Below the pieces are notes generated by a model. It was not told where the DNA came from and searched no databases. It saw nothing but the letters and a program-made list of their open reading frames with translations. A stretch of 64,000 nucleotides of DNA, taken from assembly GCF_019443125.1 (NCBI RefSeq), contig NZ_JAHYXK010000001.1, positions 385,608 through 449,607 on the forward strand, in the 5' to 3' direction. Of the stretch, positions 15,689-24,378 are shown piece by piece (position 1 is the stretch's first letter; every line of letters begins with the position of its first letter). Origin of the DNA: Pontibacter aydingkolensis. Its GTDB lineage: Bacteria > Bacteroidota > Bacteroidia > Cytophagales > Hymenobacteraceae. The position numbers and the translations under genes are program-made.

Positions 15689-16435
15689 TTACAGTTGATT
15701 GTTGCGCACTGCCAGGCTCAATGCCTTAGGAAGATACTTACTTGCCAGTACCCTGCTCAGCGAGTCCGTATGTTTTAAGCCATGTACATCAGAACCCAGA
15801 AAGTCAACCATACCGTTATCTATCAGTTTTTCGGCCATCGCTTTAGCTGCAGGCGAATAGTAACCTGTAAGTGAGTTTAAGTTAGGCTGGAACAAAACAC
15901 CCTGCTTCCACAGCTCTGCCAACTCATCGAACTTGCCATAGAAGTAATTATAACGCTCCGGATGTGCAAGCACTGGTTTATAGCCTTTAGAGCGCATTTT
16001 AAAGATAGCCTCGCGCAGGTTTAGCGGCTCGTTAAGGAACGATGTTTCAAACAAGAGGTAATTGTCGCCAAACGTCAGGAGTTCTTCGTCTTTTTCAAGT
16101 TTGTCCAAGAAACCCTCGTCCAGGTAATGTTCAGCAGCACAATCCAGTTCCATCTCTATTCCCGCTTGCTCTACAGCTTCACGCAGCAAAGCAAGCCGCT
16201 CCCGTATTATCTCAGGGGTATTTTTATAGAAGTCGCTCATAATGTGCGGCGTCATGATCAGCTTCCGGTAGCCTAGTTCTTTCATAGCCTGCACAAGCTC
16301 CAGGGATCTCTCCAGGCTTTCAGACCCGTCGTCTATCCCCGGCAGGATGTGAGAGTGCATATCAACACCAAGCGCACTGAAAGACTCTTCCATCACGCTT
16401 TCCCCCTTAAATAAGCTTTGTAGAAACTTTTTCAT
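15689..16435 (-). CDS. PHP-domain tyrosine-protein phosphatase, CpsB/CapC type
   Basis: This 248-residue protein has the metal-binding signature of PHP phosphatases: DMHSHILPGIDDGS near residue 25, LIMTPHIMSDFY, an E in ELDCAAEHYLDE, LAHPERYNYF, and FLGSDVHG near the end. Those His/Asp/Glu residues bind a trinuclear metal centre. In Gram-positives, CpsB-type enzymes dephosphorylate tyrosine kinases that control capsule polymerisation. No kinase or capsule gene is next to it here, so the partner must lie elsewhere. It is probably the first gene of the four-gene minus-strand operon. Confidence 0.9.
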   Translation of the reverse strand: MKKFLQSLFKGESVMEESFSALGVDMHSHILPGIDDGSESLERSLELVQAMKELGYRKLIMTPHIMSDFYKNTPEIIRERLALLREAVEQAGIEMELDCAAEHYLDEGFLDKLEKDEELLTFGDNYLLFETSFLNEPLNLREAIFKMRSKGYKPVLAHPERYNYFYGKFDELAELWKQGVLFQPNLNSLTGYYSPAAKAMAEKLIDNGMVDFLGSDVHGLKHTDSLSRVLASKYLPKALSLAVRNNQL

Positions 16436-16685
16436 TACCTGTTCCTCAGCAACGCCTGATTAGCGACCCTGCCTGAATGTGCAAACTAACTTCAAAGATA
16501 ATGCAAATAATAACCGCTATCAAACATTAGTAAGCCCCAACCTGCCAACCTTATACTTTACTATATAATATGGGTTAAAGTATATGGTTTACGTTGCCAT
16601 TTACGTACAATTGCCTAGCTTTGTAAACAACTGGTTATATAATACCGTTAAATACGCGACTTTAAATCTGCTACACTAAACTTTA

Positions 16686-17825
16686 ATGGAATTTAAACTT
16701 ACAGAAAATCAGCGCATGATCGCGGACATGGTTCGTGACTTTGGAGCAAAGAACATTAAACCAAAAATGCGCGAGTGGGATGATACGCAGGAGTTCCCGG
16801 TGGAGGTATTTAAACAACTCGGCGAACTGGGACTGATGGGCGTACTTGTACCAACAGAATACGGCGGCTCAGGCTTTGGCTACCTGGAGTATGTAACGGC
16901 TATTGCCGAGCTTTCCAAGATCGATGGTTCTATTGGTCTTTCCATGGCGGCTCATAACTCGCTTTGCACCGGACACATTTTACAGTTCGGCAACGAGGCT
17001 CAGAAAAAGAAATACCTGCCTAAGCTTGCAACTGCCGAGTGGATTGGCGCATGGGGTTTAACTGAGCCTAATACCGGATCAGATGCCGGCAACATGCGCA
17101 CGGTTGCAGTACAGGACGGCGACCACTGGGTAATTAACGGAGCCAAGAACTTTATCACGCACGGTAAGTCTGGTAACGTAGCTGTGGTAATTGTTAGAAC
17201 CGGCGAAGTTGGCGACTCTCACGGCATGACAGCCTTTGTAATTGAAAAAGGCACACCTGGCTTTAGTGCTGGCCGCAAAGAAGACAAGCTTGGCATGCGT
17301 GCTTCCGAGACTACAGAGCTTATCTTCCAGGATTGCCGTGTACACAAAGACCAGATATTAGGCGAGGTAGGCGAAGGCTTTATTCAGTCTATGAAAGTAC
17401 TGGACGGCGGACGTATCTCAATTGCGGCCTTATCTTTGGGTATTGCACAAGGTGCTTTTGAAGCTGCCCTTGCTTACTCACAGGAGCGCAGCCAGTTTAA
17501 CAAGCCTATTTCCAGCTTCCAGGGTATTGCCTTCAAACTGGCAGATATGGCCACTGAAATAGAGGCTGCCTCATTGCTTACATACCAGGCCGCTGATATG
17601 AAAAACCGTGGACTGAACGTGAACAAGGAATCTGCCATGGCAAAACTATACGCGTCTGAGGTTTCGGTTAGAGTAGCCAACGAAGCTGTTCAGATATTTG
17701 GCGGATACGGCTTTACTAAAGACTACCCTGCCGAAAAGTATTACCGCGATGCCAAGCTTTGTACCATAGGCGAGGGAACAAGTGAGATACAAAAACTTGT
17801 TATCTCAAGAGCTATACTTAAATAA
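16686..17825 (+). CDS. Acyl-CoA dehydrogenase
   Basis: The 379-residue flavoenzyme belongs to the acyl-CoA dehydrogenase family, which introduces a trans double bond into acyl-CoA and passes electrons to electron-transfer flavoprotein. Seen are the N-terminal helical domain, AWGLTEPNTGSDAGNM (FAD and substrate loop), FITHGKSGNVAVV, the DGGRISIAALSLGIAQ segment, and the catalytic base Glu363 in IGEGTSEIQ close to the C-terminus. Length and motifs match short-chain or short/branched-chain enzymes. Chain-length preference cannot be read from the sequence. It is monocistronic, with two heptamers in its upstream region. Confidence 0.95.
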   Translation: MEFKLTENQRMIADMVRDFGAKNIKPKMREWDDTQEFPVEVFKQLGELGLMGVLVPTEYGGSGFGYLEYVTAIAELSKIDGSIGLSMAAHNSLCTGHILQFGNEAQKKKYLPKLATAEWIGAWGLTEPNTGSDAGNMRTVAVQDGDHWVINGAKNFITHGKSGNVAVVIVRTGEVGDSHGMTAFVIEKGTPGFSAGRKEDKLGMRASETTELIFQDCRVHKDQILGEVGEGFIQSMKVLDGGRISIAALSLGIAQGAFEAALAYSQERSQFNKPISSFQGIAFKLADMATEIEAASLLTYQAADMKNRGLNVNKESAMAKLYASEVSVRVANEAVQIFGGYGFTKDYPAEKYYRDAKLCTIGEGTSEIQKLVISRAILK

Positions 17826-17909
17826 CAGGCTTAAAGGAGGCATTTTTCGTCTTTTTGTAGAGCCAACAGGTTATTTTTCACAGATTTGGATAAATTTTTG
17901 CCCAATCTA

Positions 17910-17941
17910 TTGATTTTTAAGTATAACCTTCGTTAAATTTG
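17910..17941 (+). promoter_or_regulatory. Bacteroidota-type promoter of rpsU
   Basis: TTG at 17910-17912 and TAAATTTG at 17934-17941 match the Bacteroidota -33 (TTG) and -7 (TAnnTTTG) consensus, with 21 nt between them. The rpsU start follows 31 nt later. An AAGTATA heptamer lies in the spacer at 17919-17925. Confidence 0.6.
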
Positions 17942-17971
17942 CAACCCTAATTCTAAGAGAAGAGAGATAAC

Positions 17972-18166
17972 ATGATTATTGTAAACGTAAAAGATAACGA
18001 GTCTGTAGACCGTGCATTAAAGAGATTCAAAAAGAAATTTGAAAGAACTGGCGTTCTGAAAGAGCTTCGTTCAAGAACTTTTTTCGAAAAGCCATCTGTA
18101 GCTAAGAGAAAGCAAAAAGAAAGAGCTGCTTACAAGCAGAAGCTTTTTGCTGATCAAAACTACTAG
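17972..18166 (+). CDS. rpsU: 30S ribosomal protein bS21
   Basis: A 64-residue, very basic protein with the S21 pattern (NVKDNESVDRALKRFKKKFE, then FEKPSVAKRKQKERAAYKQK). bS21 sits near the 3' end of 16S rRNA on the 30S subunit. In Bacteroidota it helps hide the anti-Shine-Dalgarno, and rpsU is one of the rare genes with a purine-rich site. Here AAGAGAAGAGAGA lies at 17955-17967 immediately before the ATG. The gene begins the conserved rpsU-xer-hpf series. Confidence 0.97.
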   Translation: MIIVNVKDNESVDRALKRFKKKFERTGVLKELRSRTFFEKPSVAKRKQKERAAYKQKLFADQNY

Positions 18167-18236
18167 TCTTTCTAGCAATATACTTAATAATTCCATAAAT
18201 TAGTGTAGCTGATCTTCACATCAGTTATACTTGTTT

Positions 18237-19115
18237 ATGGAATTATTTTTTAAGTACCTACAGTACGAAAAGCGGTACAGTCCGCACACCCTTACCTCCT
18301 ACCATACAGATTTGGGGCAATTTGCCCAGTACTTAGAACAAGTATACCAGATCACCGATCCAACCGAGGCCGATCACACAATTATACGCTCCTGGATCTT
18401 AACACTCGTTCAGAATAACATCAAGCCCAGATCTATAAACAGGAAAATTGCCTGCTTACGATCATACTTTCGGTTCCTGCTTTCGCAGCAGTGCATAAGC
18501 ATAAACCCAATGGTGCGTATTAAAGCACCTAAAGCCCCTAAAAAGCTGCCAGCCTTTGTACCCGAAGAATCTTTCAATCACTTACTGGATAGCTTTGAGT
18601 TCGAGGAGTCGTTTGAAGGGCAGCGTGACAGACTGATCCTGGAGTTTTTGTATGGCACAGGCATACGACTGGCTGAGCTTATCGGAATAGAAGCAACAGA
18701 CATAGACATGCGCGCCAAAACAGTACGCGTGTTAGGCAAAGGCAACAAAGAAAGAATTGTACCTATCAACGATTCGCTGTTAAGCTGCATAGAAGTTTAT
18801 TTACACCACAAGAAAAGCGAATTTGGGGATAACAATTCTGAAAAACTGCTCGTTACTAATAAAGCTCGTCCACTTTATCCTAAGTTCGTTTACCGCGTTG
18901 TAAAAAAGTATATTAGCTTGATAACTACCTCCGACCATAACAGCCCACACGTATTGCGGCATTCCTTCGCTACGCACTTACTTAACAAGGGGGCAGACCT
19001 TAATGCAATTAAAGATTTACTGGGCCACTCAAGTCTTGCGGCAACGCAGGTATACACGCATAACTCAATAGAACAGTTAAAATCTATATTTGAGAAGGCA
19101 CATCCAAAAGCATAA
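18237..19115 (+). CDS. Tyrosine recombinase, XerC/XerD-like
   Basis: The ATG at 18237 gives 292 residues; a TTG two codons earlier is in frame but less likely. Residues 1-85 form the SAM-like core-binding domain. The catalytic residues are all present: Arg144 (GTGIRLAEL), Lys168, His238 and Arg241 (HVLRHSF), His264 (LGHSS) and Tyr273 (ATQVYTHNS). The position between rpsU and hpf is typical for the Bacteroidota chromosomal Xer enzyme that resolves replicated chromosomes at dif with its partner. It is not linked to any mobile element. Whether it is XerC or XerD is not decidable from one gene. Confidence 0.93.
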   Translation: MELFFKYLQYEKRYSPHTLTSYHTDLGQFAQYLEQVYQITDPTEADHTIIRSWILTLVQNNIKPRSINRKIACLRSYFRFLLSQQCISINPMVRIKAPKAPKKLPAFVPEESFNHLLDSFEFEESFEGQRDRLILEFLYGTGIRLAELIGIEATDIDMRAKTVRVLGKGNKERIVPINDSLLSCIEVYLHHKKSEFGDNNSEKLLVTNKARPLYPKFVYRVVKKYISLITTSDHNSPHVLRHSFATHLLNKGADLNAIKDLLGHSSLAATQVYTHNSIEQLKSIFEKAHPKA

Positions 19116-19139
19116 GTTAAACCATTAAATTAAATTACT

Positions 19140-19439
19140 ATGAAGCTACAGATGCATTCTATCCACTTCGAGGCTGACCAGCAGCTTACCGATTTCATCC
19201 AGCAGAAAGTAGACAAGCTTGAAACATTCTTTGACCGCATAGTGGAGGGCGAAGTGTTTCTTAAACATAATAATGCTGATGGCATCAACAATAAAACGGT
19301 TGAGCTAAAACTGTTTGTGCCTGGTGCCACGCTTTACTCAGAAGAAGACTCTCCTTCTTTTGAAGCCGCAGCCGATGCTGCAGTTGAGGCTATGCGTCGC
19401 CAGCTTAAAAAGTATAAAGAGAAACAGATGGCGCACTAA
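19140..19439 (+). CDS. hpf: Ribosome hibernation promoting factor
   Basis: A 99-residue HPF/RaiA (YfiA) family protein with the usual beta-alpha-beta-beta-beta-alpha pattern: MQMHSIHFEADQQL-type first strand, then the DFIQQKVDKLETFFDRI helix, and the AAADAAVEAMRRQLKKYKEK helix. It binds the 30S decoding centre and promotes inactive ribosome dimers in slow growth. It is short (no C-terminal extension), the usual Bacteroidota form. The tRNA genes and tuf that often follow hpf in this phylum are absent here; a terminator and the converging metK gene follow instead. Confidence 0.94.
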   Translation: MKLQMHSIHFEADQQLTDFIQQKVDKLETFFDRIVEGEVFLKHNNADGINNKTVELKLFVPGATLYSEEDSPSFEAAADAAVEAMRRQLKKYKEKQMAH

Positions 19440-19513
19440 GGAGTGTGCTCACTTTCCATCTATGAATTAATAATTATAAATGGTGAATTTCTAAGTGACT
19501 CCATCAGCTATAT

Positions 19514-19554
19514 AAACAGAAAGGCCTGCTAAAGTATAGCAGGCCTTTCTGTTT
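19514..19554. terminator. Bidirectional terminator between hpf and metK
   Basis: A perfect 17-bp stem (19514-19530 with 19538-19554) closes a 7-nt loop, AAAGTAT, which carries an AAGTATA heptamer with the first base of the stem. The genes on either side converge, and A- and T-rich ends on both sides fit use from both directions. Confidence 0.9.
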
Positions 19555-19579
19555 ATGTAAAGTCTTGTCCTAAGAGAGA

Positions 19580-20884
19580 CTATAAACCAAACTCTTTCTT
19601 AATTTGATCTACATAGTCTAGTTTCTCCCAGGTAAAGGTTTCGAATTCCTTCGTTTCCTTGTGTCCGTTAAGCGATACTTCTACTTTCTTCATACCTGGC
19701 GTTCTGCCCATATGTCCGTAAGCAGCAGTTTCAGAGAAAATAGGGTTCTGCAGGCCAAAACGCTGCACAATAGCGTAAGGGCGCATATCAAACAACTTGG
19801 TTACCTTTTCAGCAATCTCGCCGTCACTCATAATATTTCCGCTGGCATCTTTTACCTTCGTAGATCCATACGTTGTTACATACAAGCCTACAGGTTTTGC
19901 AACACCAATCGCGTATGCTACCTGCACCAACGCCTGGTCTGCAACACCGGCAGCTACAAGGTTTTTAGCGATGTGACGTGCTGCATAAGCTGCTGAACGG
20001 TCTACTTTAGAAGAATCTTTTCCAGAGAAAGCACCGCCACCATGAGCACCTTTACCACCATACGTATCCACAATAATTTTACGGCCTGTTAAGCCAGTAT
20101 CACCGTGCGGACCACCAATCACAAACTTACCGGTTGGGTTAATGTGGTAAACGATATCGTTGTTAAACAACTTCTGAATACGCTCTGGTAATTTCTTCAG
20201 CACACGCGGAATCAGGATAGCATCAACATCTTTTTTGATTTTGTCTACCATTTCCTTCTCAGCTTTGTCTTTTGCCTCGGGAGTATCGTTTTCAGCAGTC
20301 ACAAACTCATCGTGCTGGGTAGAGATAACAATCGTATCGATTTTCTCTGGCACGTGGTTATCGCTGTAACGGATCGTTACCTGAGACTTTGCGTCCGGAC
20401 GAAGATAAGTCATCTCTTTACCCTCTTTGCGGATGGCAGAAAGCTCTTCTAACAAAAGATGCGAAATGCTAAGCGCCAAAGGCATATAGTTGTCCGTTTC
20501 GCTTGTTGCGTAACCAAACATCATTCCCTGATCACCAGCACCCTGATCTTCCGGATTAGCACGCTCCACACCCTGGTTTATGTCAGCAGACTGCTCATGT
20601 ATAGCAGAGATAACACCACAAGCGTCAGCATCAAACATATACTCAGACTTAGTGTAACCGATACGCTTGATCACTTCACGGGCCACTTTCTGCACATCAA
20701 CATAGGCCTCCGTCTTAACCTCGCCACTTAGTACAACCAAACCAGTTGTTACCAATGTTTCGCAAGCTACCTTAGACTGTGGGTCCTGCTTTAAGAATTC
20801 ATCAAGCAGCGCATCGGATATCTGGTCCGCTACTTTATCTGGATGTCCTTCTGATACTGACTCAGAAGTAAATAAATACGGCAT
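19580..20884 (-). CDS. metK: S-adenosylmethionine synthetase
   Basis: The 434-residue enzyme makes S-adenosylmethionine from ATP and methionine. It has the N-terminal signature [21 protein letters not shown], the [12 protein letters not shown] loop, and the glycine-rich [21 protein letters not shown] and [17 protein letters not shown] regions that bind ATP, phosphate and metal. Length is slightly above the E. coli enzyme (384), owing to an extra charged insert near residue 200 ([13 protein letters not shown]), as in other Bacteroidota. No SAM riboswitch was recognised in the upstream 250 nt. Confidence 0.98.
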   Translation of the reverse strand: MPYLFTSESVSEGHPDKVADQISDALLDEFLKQDPQSKVACETLVTTGLVVLSGEVKTEAYVDVQKVAREVIKRIGYTKSEYMFDADACGVISAIHEQSADINQGVERANPEDQGAGDQGMMFGYATSETDNYMPLALSISHLLLEELSAIRKEGKEMTYLRPDAKSQVTIRYSDNHVPEKIDTIVISTQHDEFVTAENDTPEAKDKAEKEMVDKIKKDVDAILIPRVLKKLPERIQKLFNNDIVYHINPTGKFVIGGPHGDTGLTGRKIIVDTYGGKGAHGGGAFSGKDSSKVDRSAAYAARHIAKNLVAAGVADQALVQVAYAIGVAKPVGLYVTTYGSTKVKDASGNIMSDGEIAEKVTKLFDMRPYAIVQRFGLQNPIFSETAAYGHMGRTPGMKKVEVSLNGHKETKEFETFTWEKLDYVDQIKKEFGL

Positions 20885-21143
20885 TTGTAGTAAGGGTTTA
20901 GGTACAAAGTATAAACCATGCTATCCTTTTTGGTAGCAACTACAAAACTAAAACAAATCTGCCATAGTTAAAACATGAAATACAAGTAGGTGTTATTATC
21001 AAACATATTTATTCTTAACCCGCGAGAGCTCAACCTGTGCTGTGTTTAAGTGTAAAGTATAAATTATTGCCCTGGTATTCCAAAACCATTATATAAATGC
21101 CTCGTTTCATTTACAATAAATTGCACAAAATGAATTTATCTAT

Positions 21144-21947
21144 ATGAAAAAGATATTAAGTATCATCTCAATTATAACGCTAATGGCCGGCCATACTTAT
21201 GGGCAGGACGATTCACCTTATAAAACAAATGCAAAAGTAGATGTTCCTATTATAGTAGCCGGCATGGGATTGAGCTACTATGGTTTAACACTAATGCAAG
21301 ACAAAGATGGCTTAACAGCAGAACAAATAGCCCGGCTTAGCAAGTCTGATGTAAATGGATTTGACAGATTTTCTGCCGGATGGGATTCAGAATCAGCTAA
21401 GAAAACAAGTGATTTCCCGTTTTATGGATCTTTTGCACTACCATTCGTTATGATGCTGAATGATAACGTAGGCAGCAAAGCAGGCCAGGTGTTTGTGCTT
21501 TATGTAGAAACGATGGCTGTAACAGGCTCTCTATTTACCATGACCAACGGACTTGCCCCCAGAACGCGGCCTTTGATCTACAGCCCGGATGTGGAAATGT
21601 CTGAAAAGACAAGAGCCAATGCCAGAAACTCTTTTTATGCAGGGCACACAGCTGCTGCTGCAAGTGCCTCATTTTTCGCAGCAAAGGTATTCCACGATTT
21701 TAACCCCGACTCTGGTGCCAGACCTTATGTTTGGGCCGCCGCCGCCGCTGTACCGGCAGCGGTTGGATACATGAGGCTGCGAGCAGGAAAGCACTTTCTA
21801 AGCGATAACATACTTGGTTATACTTTAGGCGCCGCGGCAGGTATACTTGTGCCGCAACTGCATAAGAAAACGAACAATACAAACTTTAGCCTTATGCCTG
21901 TGGCTGCACCGGATTACAGAGGAGCCTTGCTTACCTATAGCTTCTAA
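21144..21947 (+). CDS. PAP2-family phosphatase, first of a tandem pair
   Basis: A 267-residue exported protein of the PAP2 (type 2 phosphatidic-acid phosphatase) superfamily. An N-terminal signal peptide ends at TYGQ. The active-site series is RTRPLIY, SFYAGHTAAA (the phosphate-binding Ser-x-x-x-Gly-His) and RLRAGKHFLSDNILG (Arg, catalytic His and Asp). The Lys of the canonical K-x6-RP motif is not evident. Such enzymes hydrolyse lipid phosphates, often undecaprenyl pyrophosphate, in the envelope. The second copy begins 6 nt after its stop. Confidence 0.9.
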   Translation: MKKILSIISIITLMAGHTYGQDDSPYKTNAKVDVPIIVAGMGLSYYGLTLMQDKDGLTAEQIARLSKSDVNGFDRFSAGWDSESAKKTSDFPFYGSFALPFVMMLNDNVGSKAGQVFVLYVETMAVTGSLFTMTNGLAPRTRPLIYSPDVEMSEKTRANARNSFYAGHTAAAASASFFAAKVFHDFNPDSGARPYVWAAAAAVPAAVGYMRLRAGKHFLSDNILGYTLGAAAGILVPQLHKKTNNTNFSLMPVAAPDYRGALLTYSF

Positions 21948-21953
21948 TCAGGT

Positions 21954-22763
21954 ATGGCAATAAGACTGCAACTGTGGCTATTATTGGCTTTTGCCAGCGT
22001 AACCTGTGTTAGCGGTCAAGCCCCTGTTATGCCTTATAAAACAAATTGGGTAAAAGACGGTGCTATCATGGCAGGTGGTATCGGGGCATCTGTAGCAGGA
22101 AACATTCTTATTACTAACAAGAGGCGGTTAACAGAGGATGACCTGAGAAGATTATCACCTGCAGATGTTAATAGATTAGACCGTTTTGTGGCTGGAAACT
22201 ATAGTCGTACGGCTGAGTTAACAAGCGATTTCCCCTTTTATGGCTCCTTTCTCACTCCTCTCCTGCTCCTGCTTGACGATGATGTGAAACAGAATGCCCC
22301 ACAAGTATACTTACTCTATGGGCAGGCAATGTCAATTGCAGGAGGAATGTATAGTATGACGGCAGGACTAACCAGACGTAAGCGCCCTTATATTTACACA
22401 GATGATGCCCCTATAGCGTTAAGAACTGATAAACAGGCAACAAATTCATTCTATGCCGGCCATACGGCTGCTACAGCCACCGCCGCATTTTTTGTTGCCA
22501 AAGTATACCACGACTTTAATCCTGATTCTCCGGCACGCATCTACCTTTGGAGTGCAGCTGCAGCATTGCCTGTGGCAGTAGGTTATTTGAGAATGAGAGC
22601 CGGCAAGCATTTTTTAAGTGATAATATTATTGGCTATACAGTAGGTGCTAGTATTGGTATACTTGTACCGGAACTACACAAAAGAGCCAGGAACTCTAAT
22701 GCAAACCTGTTTCCTGTTACAACCCCGGCTTATAGAGGAGCTATGCTTACCTATAGCTTTTAA
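21954..22763 (+). CDS. PAP2-family phosphatase, second of a tandem pair
   Basis: The 269-residue product is a paralog of the preceding gene. Both have the same signal peptide layout, the SDFPFYGSF segment, RKRPYIY, NSFYAGHTAATAT and RMRAGKHFLSDNIIG active-site blocks, and identical endings (LTYSF). The Arg, His, His, Asp active-site residues are kept, so both look catalytic. The tight spacing shows a tandem duplication read as one transcript. A terminator follows. Confidence 0.9.
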   Translation: MAIRLQLWLLLAFASVTCVSGQAPVMPYKTNWVKDGAIMAGGIGASVAGNILITNKRRLTEDDLRRLSPADVNRLDRFVAGNYSRTAELTSDFPFYGSFLTPLLLLLDDDVKQNAPQVYLLYGQAMSIAGGMYSMTAGLTRRKRPYIYTDDAPIALRTDKQATNSFYAGHTAATATAAFFVAKVYHDFNPDSPARIYLWSAAAALPVAVGYLRMRAGKHFLSDNIIGYTVGASIGILVPELHKRARNSNANLFPVTTPAYRGAMLTYSF

Positions 22764-22810
22764 ATTTATTTGCGTGATATGCTTTTTACTAGAGAGCGCT
22801 ATAAAACAAA

Positions 22811-22834
22811 AGAGCCACCCAGTTAGGTGGCTCT
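22811..22834. terminator. Bidirectional terminator after the PAP2 pair
   Basis: AGAGCCACC (22811-22819) pairs with GGTGGCTCT (22826-22834), with A-rich DNA before and T5 after, so it serves both the PAP2 operon and the SusCD operon that ends at 22857. Confidence 0.85.
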
Positions 22835-22856
22835 TTTTAAGTATCAAATTTACTGA

Positions 22857-24368
22857 TTAAAGTGGGTTCTGAGTTACTGCACTGTTAGCATTCAGCTCAC
22901 TCTGCGGGAATAACCACTGCCACTGTTTAACACCTGGTTCCATATTCAGAAGGTTAGCAGTAAGAGTTGTAGAGTGGTTTGCACCAGTTCTATCTAACTC
23001 ACTGTTCATACGCTTTAAATCCAGGAAGCGGAAACCTTCTCCCCAAAGCTCAATACGGCGGTGCAATAAAATTTCATCAATCAGCGCCTGGCTAGTATTC
23101 GTAGACTTAACGTACTCCGGATCTCTGCTGGAAACTAAGGTAAACAATGCATCGGCAGCAGCATCATCCAGCCCTAGACGAGCTTTTGCTTCTGCCTCGA
23201 TCAGGTACATTTCAGCGGCACGCATGTAAGGTACATCCCCTACACTACTTGCACCAGCAGCTGCCACAAATTTCCTGTTCATGTATGCCCTGGCAGAGAA
23301 GTTAGATGGAATAATAAAGCCATTCACATCATATCCGACTGTTTTATTCTCATCGTTTTTAACAGCGGTTGGCTTTGGATCCCACATCTGCTTACGGATA
23401 TCAGTATCAGCAATCTGATTATACAGTTTAGAGTTGATAGCTTTAGGATTGGTCCTGATATTAGTCGAACTAAAGTTCACAGACATATAAGCAAAGAAAG
23501 ATGCAAAGTAGGTTTGCTGATCATCGATTTGCTTGCTACCCCATATCCACTCTGGATTACTAACATCATTGAAACCACCCATGTACTGCTCATTATTCAT
23601 CAAGCTAAAGCCTTGTCTGGCCTCCTCTGCTAACTGTGCGGCTATAGCCCAGTTTTGCATCGTCAAAGCTACGCGAGCTTTAATGCCTTTAGCAACGTTA
23701 ATGTTAAAATGAGACTTTTCGTTACGGGATGCTGGGAGAAGAGAAATTGCTTCATCAATATCTTTATTCACCTGAGCATATACTTCTTCAACAGATAAAC
23801 GAGGCTGCCCTTCAGTTAAGTTCTCTGTTAAAACAGGTACACCAGGTTGCGCATTAGGCTTTTTGTTTGCGTCGTAACGCTCTGCAAATAATTGCACAAG
23901 CTGGAAATGAGCCCATGCTCTGTAAGTTAATGCCTGCCCTTTGATCGCAGCCTTTTCAGAAGATGGCCCTTCTGCATTATCAATGTTATTGATAATCATG
24001 TTGGCATTGGCAATGATCTTATAATAGAACCTATAGACAAACCTTACATCACCACTATTTGCATTTCTGTGGTTCTCCCACTTGTACATGGTGTTAAACC
24101 AGCCATTACCTGCAGTAGTCATTACTAAGTCCTCGCCCAGCATGTCCGACATGATCATCACGCTACCCTGACCTGGTTGTCCCTGGCTGTCGTAACGGAT
24201 AAACATAGATCTGTGGATACCGTTTAAGGCGGCCATCGCATTAGCGGTAGTCGTAAATACTGACTGCTCTGAAACAGCATCAGTTGGCTGCACCTCCAGG
24301 TAGTCTTTCTCACAGGAGGTGAAAACTAGCATAAATGCCGCTAGTGAGCTATATAATATTTTTTTCAT
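22857..24368 (-). CDS. SusD/RagB outer-membrane lipoprotein (locus 1)
   Basis: A 503-residue surface lipoprotein (lipobox VFTSC) of the SusD/RagB family, the lid protein that captures ligands for the SusC channel. Family signs are the N-terminal FLEVQPTDA-like segment, the helical TPR-like region with MADLLGEDL- and RFYYKIIANANMIINNID-type motifs, and the C-terminal RAAEMYLIEAEAKAR and LLHRRIELWGEGFRFLDLKR blocks. It lies 10 nt downstream of its SusC partner, in one operon. The ligand cannot be predicted. Confidence 0.94.
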   Translation of the reverse strand: MKKILYSSLAAFMLVFTSCEKDYLEVQPTDAVSEQSVFTTTANAMAALNGIHRSMFIRYDSQGQPGQGSVMIMSDMLGEDLVMTTAGNGWFNTMYKWENHRNANSGDVRFVYRFYYKIIANANMIINNIDNAEGPSSEKAAIKGQALTYRAWAHFQLVQLFAERYDANKKPNAQPGVPVLTENLTEGQPRLSVEEVYAQVNKDIDEAISLLPASRNEKSHFNINVAKGIKARVALTMQNWAIAAQLAEEARQGFSLMNNEQYMGGFNDVSNPEWIWGSKQIDDQQTYFASFFAYMSVNFSSTNIRTNPKAINSKLYNQIADTDIRKQMWDPKPTAVKNDENKTVGYDVNGFIIPSNFSARAYMNRKFVAAAGASSVGDVPYMRAAEMYLIEAEAKARLGLDDAAADALFTLVSSRDPEYVKSTNTSQALIDEILLHRRIELWGEGFRFLDLKRMNSELDRTGANHSTTLTANLLNMEPGVKQWQWLFPQSELNANSAVTQNPL

Positions 24369-24378
24369 GGATACTTAA

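Noticed and set aside
17833..17840. AAAGGAGG resembling a strong Shine-Dalgarno upstream of rpsU
   Set aside because: It is about 130 nt before the rpsU start with no start codon at a normal distance. It is best explained by chance after the acyl-CoA dehydrogenase stop.
17942..17949. TTGCAACC before rpsU as another ECF site
   Set aside because: The octamer overlaps the -7 element TAAATTTGC, and no TCATRA follows at 18 nt.
18237..19115. Tyrosine recombinase as a phage or island integrase
   Set aside because: It sits in the conserved rpsU-xer-hpf setting with no att-like repeats, tRNA or mobile genes nearby.
20885..21143. SAM riboswitch upstream of metK
   Set aside because: No SAM-I or SAM-II core sequence was seen; only a weak hairpin with GCTACC and GGATAGC arms.
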